The notes under the pieces were generated by a model. The model worked only from the letters and a program-made list of their open reading frames with translations, did not search any database and was not told the DNA's origin. Positions 35,986 through 48,546 of a stretch of 64,000 nt of DNA are shown one piece after another. The stretch's first letter is position 1; each line of letters begins with the position of its first letter. The position numbers were made by a program, and so were the translations under genes. Origin of the DNA: Chondrosia reniformis (lineage: Eukaryota; Porifera; Demospongiae; Chondrillida; Chondrillidae); contig OX359190.1 in assembly GCA_947172415.1 (NCBI GenBank), forward strand, positions 7,998,001 through 8,062,000. Direction: 5' to 3'.

Positions 35986-37703
35986 TTATTACTTCAGGTA
36001 TGATGCAATGATTTTAAATGAATTAAATAAAAGCTGAAAGTGTTTTTAGATTAGAAGATTGTAATTTTAGAATACTTAATTGAAATAATTAATTAGATAA
36101 TTAAAGTTGAAAGGTTCCTCGCATTGTGGTGGAGCCTATGTTACTAGTATAAGCTAATGAATCCTTCTAATGGATAGTACTAGACAGTTATATATACATT
36201 GCCTTGTTCTCCAATCCATTAATTTCATTTAATACACTAGCTAGTGTTAATTTTTAATTTCAATTCGTAATTCTAGACTTTCAGTCGAATGCCATACAAT
36301 AGTATTCCAACCAAAGCTAAAAAGGTGTCATTTGAACTTGTAAATACGTGCTGAGATATGAAATGTATATACGTATGTCAAGTTTTCATATACTACACAT
36401 AAAGTCAACTTAAAAACAGTATTTCCTTATCATGTTTACAATATTCACATCTACCTGGTGTCTACTCCAGACCAACTGGTAGCCATTTGAAGTGTGAGGA
36501 TTGTAGCCTGTTCATCAGGTTACGTTTATGTTGCCTTTAGGCTGGTTTTCTTTCTGACCTTTACACGTGAAGAATGTGCCGTAAAGACTTGACAGTTTTG
36601 CCACCTCCTTATCAACAATTTTGCATTTCCTGGGGTGATATTTTGCTAATTAGCTTCTTACACATTCCTCAATCTCAAAGCAACTGTTATCACTTGCCTT
36701 CAGTGCAACAACTTTGAGAGAAATTAAGAAATTTCGTAAGGCTTTTTCTTAGTCATTATTTGATAGGTGTATATATTTATAGATAGTTATCCAAAATTGA
36801 ATATTTGTTTGATGGTCCTTGAGGATTCCTGTGTACGTGTGCACACAAATTATTATTAATCTAATTAGTTACTAGTGAACGTAGATTAGCAGTCAAGGAG
36901 ATGATTGGATTTGATTCAGGCTGGTGATGTCCGCAAGTCTGCTACAGCTGTGTCAGCATTTTCTTGTAGCATGTTGGCTGATGCTGTATGTAGACTGTAG
37001 CATTCATTCTTTGTTGTTTGGCTAGTCCCTTGGCTGAGTTTGAGAGGACATATTTTAAGCAGCCATTAAGCAAAAAGGAATTATACAATTATACAATATT
37101 GATGTCAGCCATTATTTATTTGTGCACTAATTAGCAAAGAGTTCATTCTAACTGCTTATGATGCTTTCTCGTGACTGCTCATGTGATGCCAATTAAAGGG
37201 GATATCTTGAGAGATGTATGAATTAGCATTTATACATCAGATCGATTGAGGAGGGAGTTTTTTGCATTCTTTAAATTGTGAAGTCATTGTGTCGTCACAA
37301 TATTGAGTTTCAAACATAATATGTTGTAATCCCTCTCCATGTGGGCAATATGTCTCAGTAGTGTCAGACCATAGTTTGTTACTTGAAGAAATGTGTACCC
37401 AAGGTAATGCAACAATAGCTGTTGTTGTACTTCATATTGTTTTGTGGAACATGAGGTGAATTGGGAATATGAATATTGCGCTAATTAAGGAAATTATTAT
37501 TAAGTGTAGCTGACTGCCATACAGTCCTCCCTTGCATTTACTCTTATAGTTGTATAAGATCCTGCCTTATTAAACTCATCTAAATACTACCCAGCAACCC
37601 TCATATCGAATATTATATATAAAAGTTTTTAAGTAACATATTGTAAGTTATTCCGCAAATGAAATGAATCATGATAAGTGCTATTTCCGTTTTACTGCAC
37701 CTC

Positions 37704-37710
37704 TATATAA
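37704..37710 (+). promoter_or_regulatory. TATA box of the TGF-beta gene
   Basis: tatataa, 81 bp upstream of the ATG at 37785, which allows a start site about 30 bp downstream and a short 5' UTR. Confidence 0.5.
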
Positions 37711-37784
37711 ACTCCTTACTTAGCTTTTCCAGAAAAGTTAGGTTGCAATTTTAAGTAGAGTTTCACGGACTTGTACTGGGCGCA

Positions 37785-40700
37785 ATGCAGTTGGGTGTCT
37801 CGCTGCTCGTAGTATTGTATTTATCTTGCATTTTATTCCCTCTTCCGAGCTCTAAAGGAGTCAGTTTACTTAGCAGAGACGTTCGAGAATTATCCATATC
37901 TGATGAAGTAAAGACATCTCTCAAGGAAAGCAGCGATGGAGAATTAGTTAATGTAACCGTTCCAGATTACGTTAAGGATTTGTATAACGGACTGTCTCAT
38001 CCTAATGCTAGTGGCAATCCGCTTTTTGCAAAGATAAACTCAATATACACTTTCGAAGCTGATTTAAGAGGTCGAGGTGAGCCTGTTCTGAACGGTAATG
38101 CATACTTGAGCGTTAATTTAAAGTTGATCTAATTACGAGAGAATTAATCAAATGATCCCCTATACTGCGCTTGAAACGTTTTTTTGCTCATGAATTTTGT
38201 TTATATAGCGTGTTATTGTTGCTAGGGCTATTTGTGATGAGGTGGTTTGCAGTTCAATTTAGCAACGCTTCCTACCGTTCTTTCAATTGATACTTGAGAT
38301 AGGAGTGCTGAGTGTGTGAAATGTCTTATCTAAAATGTCAATATCCAAATTGGTTCTATTAGGTATTTGTCGAGTGACTGTTTACTAGTTGTACAATATA
38401 GATGAAATGCGTCGTTACACGTTTTGCGGCGTTTTTTTTTCTAAATGTAAAATATAAGTCCGTTGATTGTGATGAACATAAACAAATAACAGTTTGTTGT
38501 TTCATATATTGCATGCATAAAGTGACCCTTGAATAATTAATTGGTAATCATTAGAAGTAATAAATTGGTGATATATATGAAAGTAAAGGTTTATTCAATG
38601 TGCACATTGGAATCGGTCCTATGTTAAAAATCACTTCCTTTTTTATGCAAAGATTAATGTATATTAGAATAATATAAATAGATGAGTTTGTATATTCACC
38701 AGTTCACGTTCCATTAAAGAGATACTAAAAATAGCATATAACTGACCTAGGGTTGTAACAGCAAAGTGTACCAGAAATTTATGAGGTTGGAGTTGCTTGT
38801 TATGTTATTATAAGTCATTGATCAGAGCTATAGGAAACTGTTTAGATTACTCGTGGATACTCAGTGGAGGACTGTACTCGTTTGATTTTGGAATGGCATG
38901 ACAGGTATATAGGTTTATTGTAGCAAATGTAAGTCATAGAAGTATTAACTGTTATAATTGTATTACACTACTCACTTTATTAATTACAATTAGTTACATT
39001 TACGTAGTAATGGGTTTTGGTACTTTACAAATTAATGGTGTATACAGATGGTAGTTCGTTTATCAGGAGATCTGTTATACTCAGGTTGTTTATTTGTCTG
39101 CGGAAAGCTGCTAACAAGGTTGTTTACATGGCGCACTAATGAATATATTAGTTCTGTTTTCAACAGTCAACATCCTAAAGATGTAGATAGGTCAACGCTC
39201 TTAGGAAAGCCTTAGATATTGATACACAGACTAATCAAGTGATGCACTTAACTACATTCATTGCTTTACACTGGCAGGCAATATTACTCTGATTAAATGG
39301 GTTTTCCATTTGAGATGTTTACTACCTAATGTTATTCATTTCTAAATTTCACTGAAGTGTGTCATTTCTTAAAAGCTGAAAACTTAAAAAAGTTATGTGC
39401 AGGGGCTGTGTGGTATTGTTTAAGTAACAATAGTATCAATTAGGCAGGTACAACAGCCGATAAATGAGTGTTACTGCTGTGTGCTTTCCCAGCTCCTCTT
39501 AGCAGAAACCTTATTGTTACGATCAAGATCCTTCAATAAATTGCTTATGCTATAGTGCTAATATGATTAGGTTATGCTCCCCCAATGTGTCACCTGACTT
39601 CAAAGAGTTTCCATTATTAAATTTCATCTATTTCTTTGTTATCTAACATGGGAAATGGATTAATGACAAAATGTGCAGTTTAACAAAGACTATTGAATAT
39701 GTTCTGTCTCTAACAGGGAGGTGTAGAGTTGTAATGGAGCCTGTTTTGTCTAATTTTATCCTATCAGTGAACTAACCATTCCTCACTAGCGCTTGGCAGT
39801 AGAATATGTTGCCTTGTGTCATCAAAGTAGTTATTCTCACTACCTAGCAGATTTTTGATACTCTTAGAAAATTTACCGCATTGCAACCAAGTATGGGTTA
39901 ACCTACTATCCCTATTGATCAAATTTATGTTGCTGCGTTGTTGCATTCTCCCTGAACTAAATTGTGTCTTACTCTATAGCTGGAAGCTATGTAATATCTG
40001 CATTGTGCTGCCACACAAATAGTGGTATGTAAACACCTTCCTGGCTCCAAAGTTGAAAGTCTGGCAAATGACTCATGCTAGGAATGGCATGCATATAGGA
40101 CGATGCACCTTGGTAAGGAATGATTCAGGACTTATTTTTGTTGGCTGATGTTGCAGAAGAGACAGTCGTTGTGTCTACACTATATAAACTAATATTGTCA
40201 ATAGTAGCACCTGCCTATAATTGAATTCATAGCTCAATAATGGTATTCATGGAAATGCATTCATTGTGTGGTTAAAGTAATAAACATATTTGTCTTGCAG
40301 AAACCAACTTGCCCTTTCCTCTAGCCAACTGCACAGTCTGTCTGACTCACATATGTAATACTTGTGCCTAAATATAGTAGCATGTGGCAGTCTTGTGGTT
40401 TTGCAGCTGCTACCTGAGCAGCTCCTAAAGTGATGCAACATAATCTCTTGGGGGTGACCAAGATGCTAAAGGTGACAATGATTCTGCATTCCAGGCATTT
40501 TATTCAGGTAATTTTTGGGCCTGTCTGTGACCTTGTCTGGCTAAACCTTTGGGCATTCCCCTGTACCAAAGATTATCTCATACAAAATAGTCTATTTTTA
40601 GATTATTTCTTATTCTTATTTCCTGTGCAATCAAACCTCTTAATGTTAGCAACTGAAATTGAACCTTTCTATATATTACTACACCAATCATGTTTGTAAC

Positions 40701-43700
40701 ATTCCATACAAGGGATGGTATTACAGTCTGCTAGATTTGCATGCTTCTATGCATTCTTAAAGACAATAGATCTTACTTAAGTACATATGTTCTTATTCCA
40801 TATGAAGACTTAGTGTTGTATAGAAAATTAGATATCTCTTTAAGAGAGTCAAATCTTAAGGTAATGAACAGTCTGATTCCTTTATGAATTTCCTGTGTAT
40901 TACCTGTTGTGTGAAATCATAGAAACTATTGATCAATGGGCTAGAATCTTCCTGCCCACTCATTTAGAATATGTATACTGACATCATTAACCACCAAACC
41001 ATTTTGAGCAGTTGCTCAATTATCTAATCAGATTGGACAGGTAATTGCAATGTATTAAACATTTCTATTAATTTTAGAATGTTTTTGCAAAACAACCTTG
41101 ATGACAGCGTGGACCTGTAACTCAATATCCATAAACTAATACCTCATAGCCTCGCCGTCTAATATTGCAATTATCTCTGATTTTGCACGCTTAAGTCACA
41201 CAAAGCAGTCATAATTCAATGTATCCTTGTCAAGGTCCAGTCGCTTGATCACACAATTTTATCTATTACAAGCTGCGCAGGTGCAATATAAGATTTTATG
41301 AATTTTTAATTTATTGTCTGCCCTGTTTAGAATTAGACTCTGTAGATAATGAATTGGACTGGACACAGCAATAGTTATGAAGAAGGGCCTTTAGACTACA
41401 AAAAATTATTTCAGTGCTGTATAGTCTGCCTTCATGGCTTAATGGTTGATTTAAGTAGTATGGCATGTTCAGTTTAACTAAGGCACCACTGATTATAAGT
41501 TAATATCAAAATGGCTGACAATTTGTTTCCAATAACAACTCAAAACTGTCAAGATGTACGAACATACTCCTCACGTTGTTATTACAGTATAACTATGTAT
41601 GTACCTTTGTCAAGAGAAGAATCCATGGATAGTTTCTGTAATGTCTAATGTAGTGTGAATCGGATGTATTGTTTTATTTCTCAGAAAAGCTCGTAATTGC
41701 ATACTAGTACAATATGGTTGATTAAACAATATGCCTGACCAACAAGTTATTAAGTCAAATTCACTAATGATTAGCCTGCTTATTATGGGCTGTTTTACTT
41801 CTCATTTCCGTTTGTTACACTTGCTTCATGTTTAGAATCTATCTAATACAGGTTCATACACAATTGTTATAACACTATATTTATATGTATTTCCAAATGG
41901 CAGAATTCAGCTTAAGTTTACTAAGTTTTTTCTATAGTTTTTTGTAATTTTGAGGATACTCAGGCAGATTAGTTAAGAGCATGCATGCAAGCCAAATATT
42001 TCCAGTGCAGGGGGGTGGGGTGGCAGCCCCAGGAGTTACCCATAATAAACACATAACTGTATTATCAATTATCACCTTGTAAATCAACAACAAAGCAATA
42101 TTTGGATAAATTTGTAATACCTTCATAATACATGGTGTTTTCCCCCTGTCACATATTATATGATTTTGACACTTTGACAACTTTTACGCTGGTTTGCAAG
42201 TTTGTCTGATAAAGCATTAGCTAACAATGAAAAACTATGTAATTATGCACACTAATCCAAATTTTCCTTGTTGTTGTTTAAATGTGGCATTGTTTCTACA
42301 CACTTCTTTAATATTTGACACCTGTCAGGTTGTACCTTAGTCAACTTTACAGCCTACTTTAGACTGTTTGTAATTGTAGCCATTTTTAGCAACTGTTGAC
42401 ACCTTCAGCTGTCACTTCTGATGTGACCTGCACTGCCAAACTTGATAGCCAAATGTCTACATTCTTAAGTCCTTGCCCCAGAGAACCCCAAAGCCTGGGG
42501 TACTTGAGTTGCTAAACTACATATCCTACAGCTGGAAATGCTTGCATAAGTCGGTGAAAAGTTTTGCAAATGTTTTCCCAAAAAATATGGCTTACAAAGA
42601 ATTAAGTCAACAGCTCTAATAATTTGATATAACCCCAAGCTATACCAATTTTAGCTAAATGTTAATATACATATACGTATGTAGATGCAAGAGATTTTTT
42701 GGTTTTAGCTGGAGAGCTTGAAAAGGAATATTAAAATATGTCTTTTATCAGCTCTATAAAGACTCAGTAGTTAGTGAAGAACACTCCATGCACACCAGTC
42801 ACATCTATTAAATGTTTCATGTATCAATCCACAAGCTATATCCACTGAAAGCAACTGGAATATAGCAACTACTGACATGTTACTGATATATATTTGATTT
42901 ATTGTTTACGCAGTGTTACAAGGCTTCCTATTAGTAAAGTGATGAGGTACACAATGAAATCAGCTAAGGCTGTGTGTATTTTAGGAGTGATTTTAGTCCT
43001 TCTTTAGACATCAGTTGAAGTGTACTTACAGTGTAGTTGATTTATGAGGGTTATTTCAATTCAGTTGATGCTGATTGGTCAATTTAAATAAATGTACTTG
43101 GCCCAGTTGAAAAAGAAGTATTGGTGTGAAACTGTAGCCCTCATCCAAAGGTCTATAAGTATTCCCTTGAGTAAGAACTGTAGAAAAACAGTCCATTCTA
43201 AATATGTTTCCCTAGCCTCATGTTTATGTCAGCCATGTCCAGGAAAATGGTGTTTTAGTACATTTGTATGTGTGATTATGATTAATAGAAAATGAAGAAA
43301 AGTAGATGATAAGGGTTTCTTCTAACTGCGCCAGACTTATCTTTGAATTGGTTCATCTGAGGGTCAAAACGTCTGAAGAAGAAGATAATAAACCAACTGC
43401 GTCTCTAGACACTCACAAGACTCAAGATGAACCAATTCAAAGATGAAGACAGTGTTTACTCCATCCAAAAATAAATGTACTTTTAAATTCAATAGTACAT
43501 ATATCAATTTTATGAAAATATTATTGCCTTAAAAATAGAAATTTTGAATTTTTACTGTTTGGAAATGTCAATGGCCATTACATAATATACTATATCTAGC
43601 ACATATGTAGATATGTAAATATGTTTATGTCAAATGTATACTTACTTCAAGAAAAATTTTATTTTTCATTTACTTGGTAATTTTATTCCATTGCATTCTT

Positions 43701-46700
43701 GTCCTAATAATCCATTTCTACGTGTATTTTATTTAAATATCCCATAATACAGTACCAATGCAATTGATAATTGATTTCTTACTCCCAGTCCAACTGCTAG
43801 CTATCCTATTTACTAATCGGTTTATATCTCTGGCCTTACTGGTCTCCGATTGATTTGATTACACAATACCCAAGTACACTTACATATTACACAATACCCA
43901 AGTATACTTTACTTATTACACAATACCCAAGTACAGTTTACTTATTACACAATACCCAAGTACAGTTTACTTGTTACACAATACCCAAGTACACTTTACT
44001 TGTTACACAATACCCAAGTACAGTTTACTTGTTACACAATACCCAAGTATACTTTACTTGTTACACAATACCCAAGTATACTTTACTTGTTACACAATAC
44101 CCAAGTACACTTTACTTATTAAACAATACCCAAGTACAGTTTATTTTTCCCTTGATATACGTACATGTCTGATAGATTATTTTGTAACAATCAATACAAA
44201 GGTGATGCAATATGTTATGTAACATTTGCCCAAACTGGAACATTCAAGTTTGTAAGAATTAATAATGTAGTTGAGTATTATTTTGCTTTTTTATTAAAGC
44301 TACAGGCAGTCCGTAAACATTTTTATAGACTATTAAAAGTTAGGAATGTGTCCTGAGACTCTGGAATGTTGGCTAAGAAATTGTTTTTGTGAATTATTGG
44401 CTAATTCTATGTCAACATCTTTGGAAACATAAGCATGGGTTCTTTACAGCCTTACTGAAACAATTTGCATTAAACCTTCTATTTTTCTTATATAAACTTG
44501 TAAGGTTTTACTTAAACTTTCATGTACGTATGTACAGCATATACGTATATCATATGCATACACTAATAGAAATATACTGGTATATACGTATATACCTTTA
44601 ATAATGTTTAGATTAGGTATACAAATATGTGTTGTTAGTCATGCAAATCATAATAATACGATAATTGTACAATAATATGACTATAGATAATAGAATTATA
44701 GTTGGATAAGTTTATGTAGATTATACAAATATGGATTGATTCATTGTTCTGTGTAATATAATCCGGCAGTCAAAAAGTACGTACACACCAAACCATTTTA
44801 AATCCTTATCTAGAATTATGGTGATTTCTTTCAAGATTAAGATGCCTTCCACATTCTTCAGATTCCCTATCGGAAGTTCCAAAATATTTACAGTTTTTAG
44901 TAATTACCCTAATTAATCGAAAATTCAAAATTACTCTCATGAAAAATTTAATATTCGCGTGTATTAAGTATTGCGATTTCGACCTAAATCGCAAAATTCG
45001 CAATTAATAGTACCCGTTATTAAACCTACCCCTAAGGTATCATGAGTAACTTGTTACATGTACTGTAGACTATATTAGTAACATTATATTTGGCTACCAA
45101 CTACAGTTAACTCCATTTGAAGGATTTAAATACTTTTCAATTTAGTGTTCATACCAATGTGTTTATGTCTAGATGAAATTGTTCATGTACAGGTAATGAA
45201 TTAATAAGTTGATATTTATCAGTCATATTATATGTACATAGCGTGCTTACAAAAATGTTCATGTTCAGGAAAATGGTATCTTAGATTTTTCATGGAAAAG
45301 CCAGTAGCATTTGCAGATGCTATATTCACGAGAAAATATTTTCTCACAGTGCACTTTGGGTAAAATAATTATACCGGTAATCTTTTAATTATGCATATTA
45401 AAACATTGACAATTGACAATATACTAGAGTAAGGATTTCTTTTAACTGCTCCGAATTTATCTTTTGAAAGGATCATCTTTTGACTTTTAGAGCGTCTAAA
45501 GACACAGTTTTGTTGTCTCTTCTTGGCTGTCAGACGTTTCAACCCTGAGGGTCTTCTGCAGTGACTACGCTCTAAAAGTCGAAAGATTATCCTTCAAAAA
45601 GACAATTGACAATATGGCCTTCCCACAAGTAACACTTTGGTGCATAGCTAAAATATTTGTGAAGATTTTAACATTTACAGTGTATATACAGTATGTATAC
45701 GTATATGTTTATCATGCATATTAATTTCCATTGTGCAGATCAATGTGGAACACTTGAGTTTCCTGTTCCAAAATTTGTAAATGGAACCCAATTTAACAAA
45801 TCTGAAATCAAAATATACCACAAAATGCCAGCGGAAAGATTACAAGCAATGAGGTAAGAACGTCTTAAATTCTAGGTTAAGGATGGACTTTAATTCCAAA
45901 CTAGTTTTGTTTTAAGACTCTCTTCATTTTTCCTTTAGTGATGAAGAAAGGACAACTCCGTATGTGTTACAAATTTGTTATGCCACCTTATTCTCACAAA
46001 ATATGGGCATTTGTTTGCCATTTTCAAGACGGACTTTAGTGACACCAGAAACAGTAGGATGGGTAACTTTCACAATACCTCACATCCACCACTTTTTGAC
46101 AGTTTTAACAAAAAGTAATGTACGGAAGATCAAAGTTCACTTATGGATCCATAAGCCATCTAGACCAGGAAAAAATTGTTCGCTACCTTTAAATTTCATA
46201 ATGTCTGACTCCTCAGACAAGAGGTTGTTTCCAGCTCATATAGTGTATGCTGTAGAGCCACAATTTGTCTTGATGCAAAATTTTATCAATGAAGCTCTTA
46301 AGACTGGTCTCCTCTTACACCCTGGTCACGTCAGGGGTAGGCAGCAGAGAGATACTACTGACCGTATAGAAACTACAGAAACTACACAAGCTACAGAAGC
46401 TACAGAGACTACAGAAGAAGTTCCTACAGCAACTGTTGAGCCCTCGGCATGCTCTGTTAAGCCGTTAGAAATTGCTTATGGTTGGCAACTTGAAGAAAAT
46501 CAAATATTTGGAAGATCAGTTGACATTGGTTATTGTAATGGCTATTGTTCAGACTCATTCGCAGCTTCTTCATTGGATGTACGAACAAATATGCTAAAGT
46601 TGGCTCGTGTGTTAGGCTACATCAATCCAGTAGATTATCCAGAAAAGTGTGTTCCAGACAAAACAGAAAGTTTAGTTGTTTTGTATCGAACAAATGGCAC

Positions 46701-46767
46701 CAAAAATAATATGAAACTTCAGACTATAGAAAATTTGAGAGTTAAAAGTTGTAAATGTGCAATCTAA
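37785..46767 (+). CDS. TGF-beta superfamily ligand precursor lacking one conserved cysteine
   Basis: Exons 37785-38076, 45739-45853 and 45939-46767, phases 1 and 2; 1236 nt, 411 aa. A signal peptide lies at residues 1-25. The prodomain (to residue 273) has a PDYVKDLYNGL helix typical of TGF-beta family propeptides, several N-glycosylation sites and an RQQR furin site ending at residue 273. The released chain is 138 aa: a Thr/Glu-rich extension (274-305), then the cystine-knot domain with C307, C335 and C339 (IGYCNGYCSD), C373 (YPEKCVPD), and C407/C409 (KSCKCAI end). The usual Cys-Cys-Val-Pro is Lys-Cys-Val-Pro, so the cysteine that links the two chains of a dimer is absent, as in GDF9, BMP15 and GDF3 (family knowledge). 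A receptor serine/threonine kinase ligand. Subfamily (BMP or TGF-beta/activin) not resolved. Intron 1 is 7.7 kb. Confidence 0.9.
43310..43446. mobile_element. Short fold-back element
   Basis: atctttgaattggttcatct and its exact reverse complement about 65 bp apart, around a gtcaaaacgtctgaagaaga centre. Begins like the element at 45425. Confidence 0.6.
43857..44145. repeat. 29 bp minisatellite, 10 units
   Basis: Unit acacaatacccaagtacagt + ttacttgtt with c/t and a/g variants. All three frames are open, which explains the overlapping Thr/Tyr/Pro-rich ORFs. Confidence 0.95.
45425..45605. mobile_element. Fold-back element
   Basis: Left arm ttatcttttgaaaggatcat then tttgacttttagagcgt; right arm acgctctaaaagtcgaaaga then ttatccttcaaaaag. 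The centre contains cagacgtttcaaccctgagg and tcttctgcag, shared in reverse with the 43310 element. Lies just upstream of exon 2. Confidence 0.7.
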
Positions 46768-47490
46768 AAGAGATTCATTTATCATGACTTGCTTATGTCT
46801 TGTCACTAATATTTCATTTTGCGGTTGTTGTCAAGTCACCATGGCAACAATATTTGAACACTCTTATTGTATTCTTATATCACTTTAACTGACAAATTAC
46901 ACTACATCACTTTCATTATTTACACTTTTCTGTTCATACTTATTATTTGCAACGTACAGTATTTGAAACATTCAAACTTCAACTACCATCCATCTCCTTT
47001 TTGGGATGAAAAACAATGACTTCAATTTTTCATGTCTATGGTTTTTTGAAACAACTCTTGGCATGGTTTTAGATTTGGCAGAGTATTCCCAATTTACACT
47101 GAGCTTGTTGTACAAAAATATTATTATAATTATTTTAATTCAAAGCCAATTTTTCATGATCAATTGGTGCCGTGAACCATATATATAGTGGAAATTTTGC
47201 GATGGCTATAATTTCACGCTAACCAAATTGCGAAATTTTCTTCCACCATTTTTCTTGAGTTTCACGATCGATGTCTCACATGTACTGAAAAAATATATAT
47301 GAATTGTGAGTATCTATATTCTTAAATTTACATTCAGTGCGTATATATTGATTGATTAAATTATTAAACTGGAACTCCACTTAGTCCAGGGAACTACTTT
47401 TCAGGGAGGCCAGTAACAACAGTACATACAACATATAAACATGCTTACTTTAAATCAGTCATTAAATTGGTCAGTAATTATATTCAGTTT

Positions 47491-47607
47491 ACAGGATTAG
47501 AGACCATTTGGTAACTTGCACACAGGGACATAAAAGGCTGAGGCCTTTAATTTATTTCATGTACAATGTCCCTTGTGTGCAAGTTACCAAATGGTCTCTA
47601 GCCCTGT
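47491..47607. mobile_element. Fold-back element, about 38 bp arms
   Basis: agagaccatttggtaacttg + cacaca(a)ggg is repeated in reverse complement about 35 bp apart; differences are one indel and two bases near the ends. Confidence 0.8.
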
Positions 47608-48033
47608 TGTTTATGTGAATGCATGCAATTGTAACCATGCAACCGTTGGTACTCCTAGCTCACACTCAAGGCAAATCAAACCTGCGGTGATAATTGGGTA
47701 AGACCCCCTGAGACTGAAATGTTTGCTGATAATGGCATGCATCATCTCCAGTCTAAACTAAGGTGTGAACAGGTAATTGGAAGGCCATGTGCTTAACCTT
47801 ATATATAGTACATATACCACGGCACTGAGGTGTATATGGGTTTCGGAGTCACTCGTCCTCAGGTACGTAGTGGTATATATCTATTACAAATCAAAGCTTG
47901 TGATGAGATCTATATAGATATACATGTATATAGAGCAAAATATTAATCTAAGCAATTCGAAATTTCTAAAACTCATTGATGTTTCATGATCAGATACATG
48001 CATATAAAGATATAACAATTAAATAATAAACAA

Positions 48034-48481
48034 CACTGGATAATTATGCCAACCAACCAAGTGACAGTCGTCTACTTGGCTGGAGGACCGAAGTCCTATT
48101 TGTGTGGCAACCAGTGATAACCTCCCAGTCATCCAATGATGGCAAAAAATCATCAATGAATCAATTAACTCCCTTTGTCATTGTGAGTGCTCAGTCTCAC
48201 TTAGACTGTAGCCTCCATCCTCACTTAGAATGAAACCACAAGTGTTTTACTTGTGGTGGATTTATAAGTGAAGACGGTCATCCAACTCACCATCATTGAA
48301 GTGTACCACACTGATGAGCCCAAATAAGGGCGAAACAGCTCTCTGTGGTTCTTTGATGAATTTTTTTCCATCTTTGGATGACTGGGAGGCGATCACTGGT
48401 TGCCAACTTAATAGGACTTCGGTCCCCCAGCCAAGATCAGACTTCGGTCACTTGGCTGGTATGGCGTAATACGTTCCAGTG
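48034..48481. mobile_element. Long-arm fold-back element upstream of the sulfotransferase gene
   Basis: About 115-120 bp arms: the left carries ggaccgaagtcctatt and ggcaaccagtgat.(a/g)cctccc, the right their reverse complements (aataggacttcggtcc, gggaggcgatcactggttgcc). The arms begin and end cactgg/ccagtg. The centre has an accacaagtg/cacttgtggt palindrome. Ends 66 bp before the sulfotransferase ATG, so it may supply part of its promoter or 5' UTR. Confidence 0.75.
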
Positions 48482-48546
48482 ATTATTTCTGATCACATGC
48501 ATATTTACCGTTACCTTTTTAATTACGTGTATATTTCACAGAGGCG

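Larger units (their letters stand above)
38077..45738 (+). other. 7.7 kb first intron of the TGF-beta gene
   Basis: AT-rich; no further exon is needed, as exon 1 and 2 phases join directly. Holds the 29 bp minisatellite (43857) and two fold-back elements (43310, 45425). No other gene seen. Confidence 0.6.

Noticed and set aside
43855..44222. Two overlapping Thr/Tyr/Pro-rich + strand ORFs
   Set aside because: Translations of the 29 bp minisatellite.
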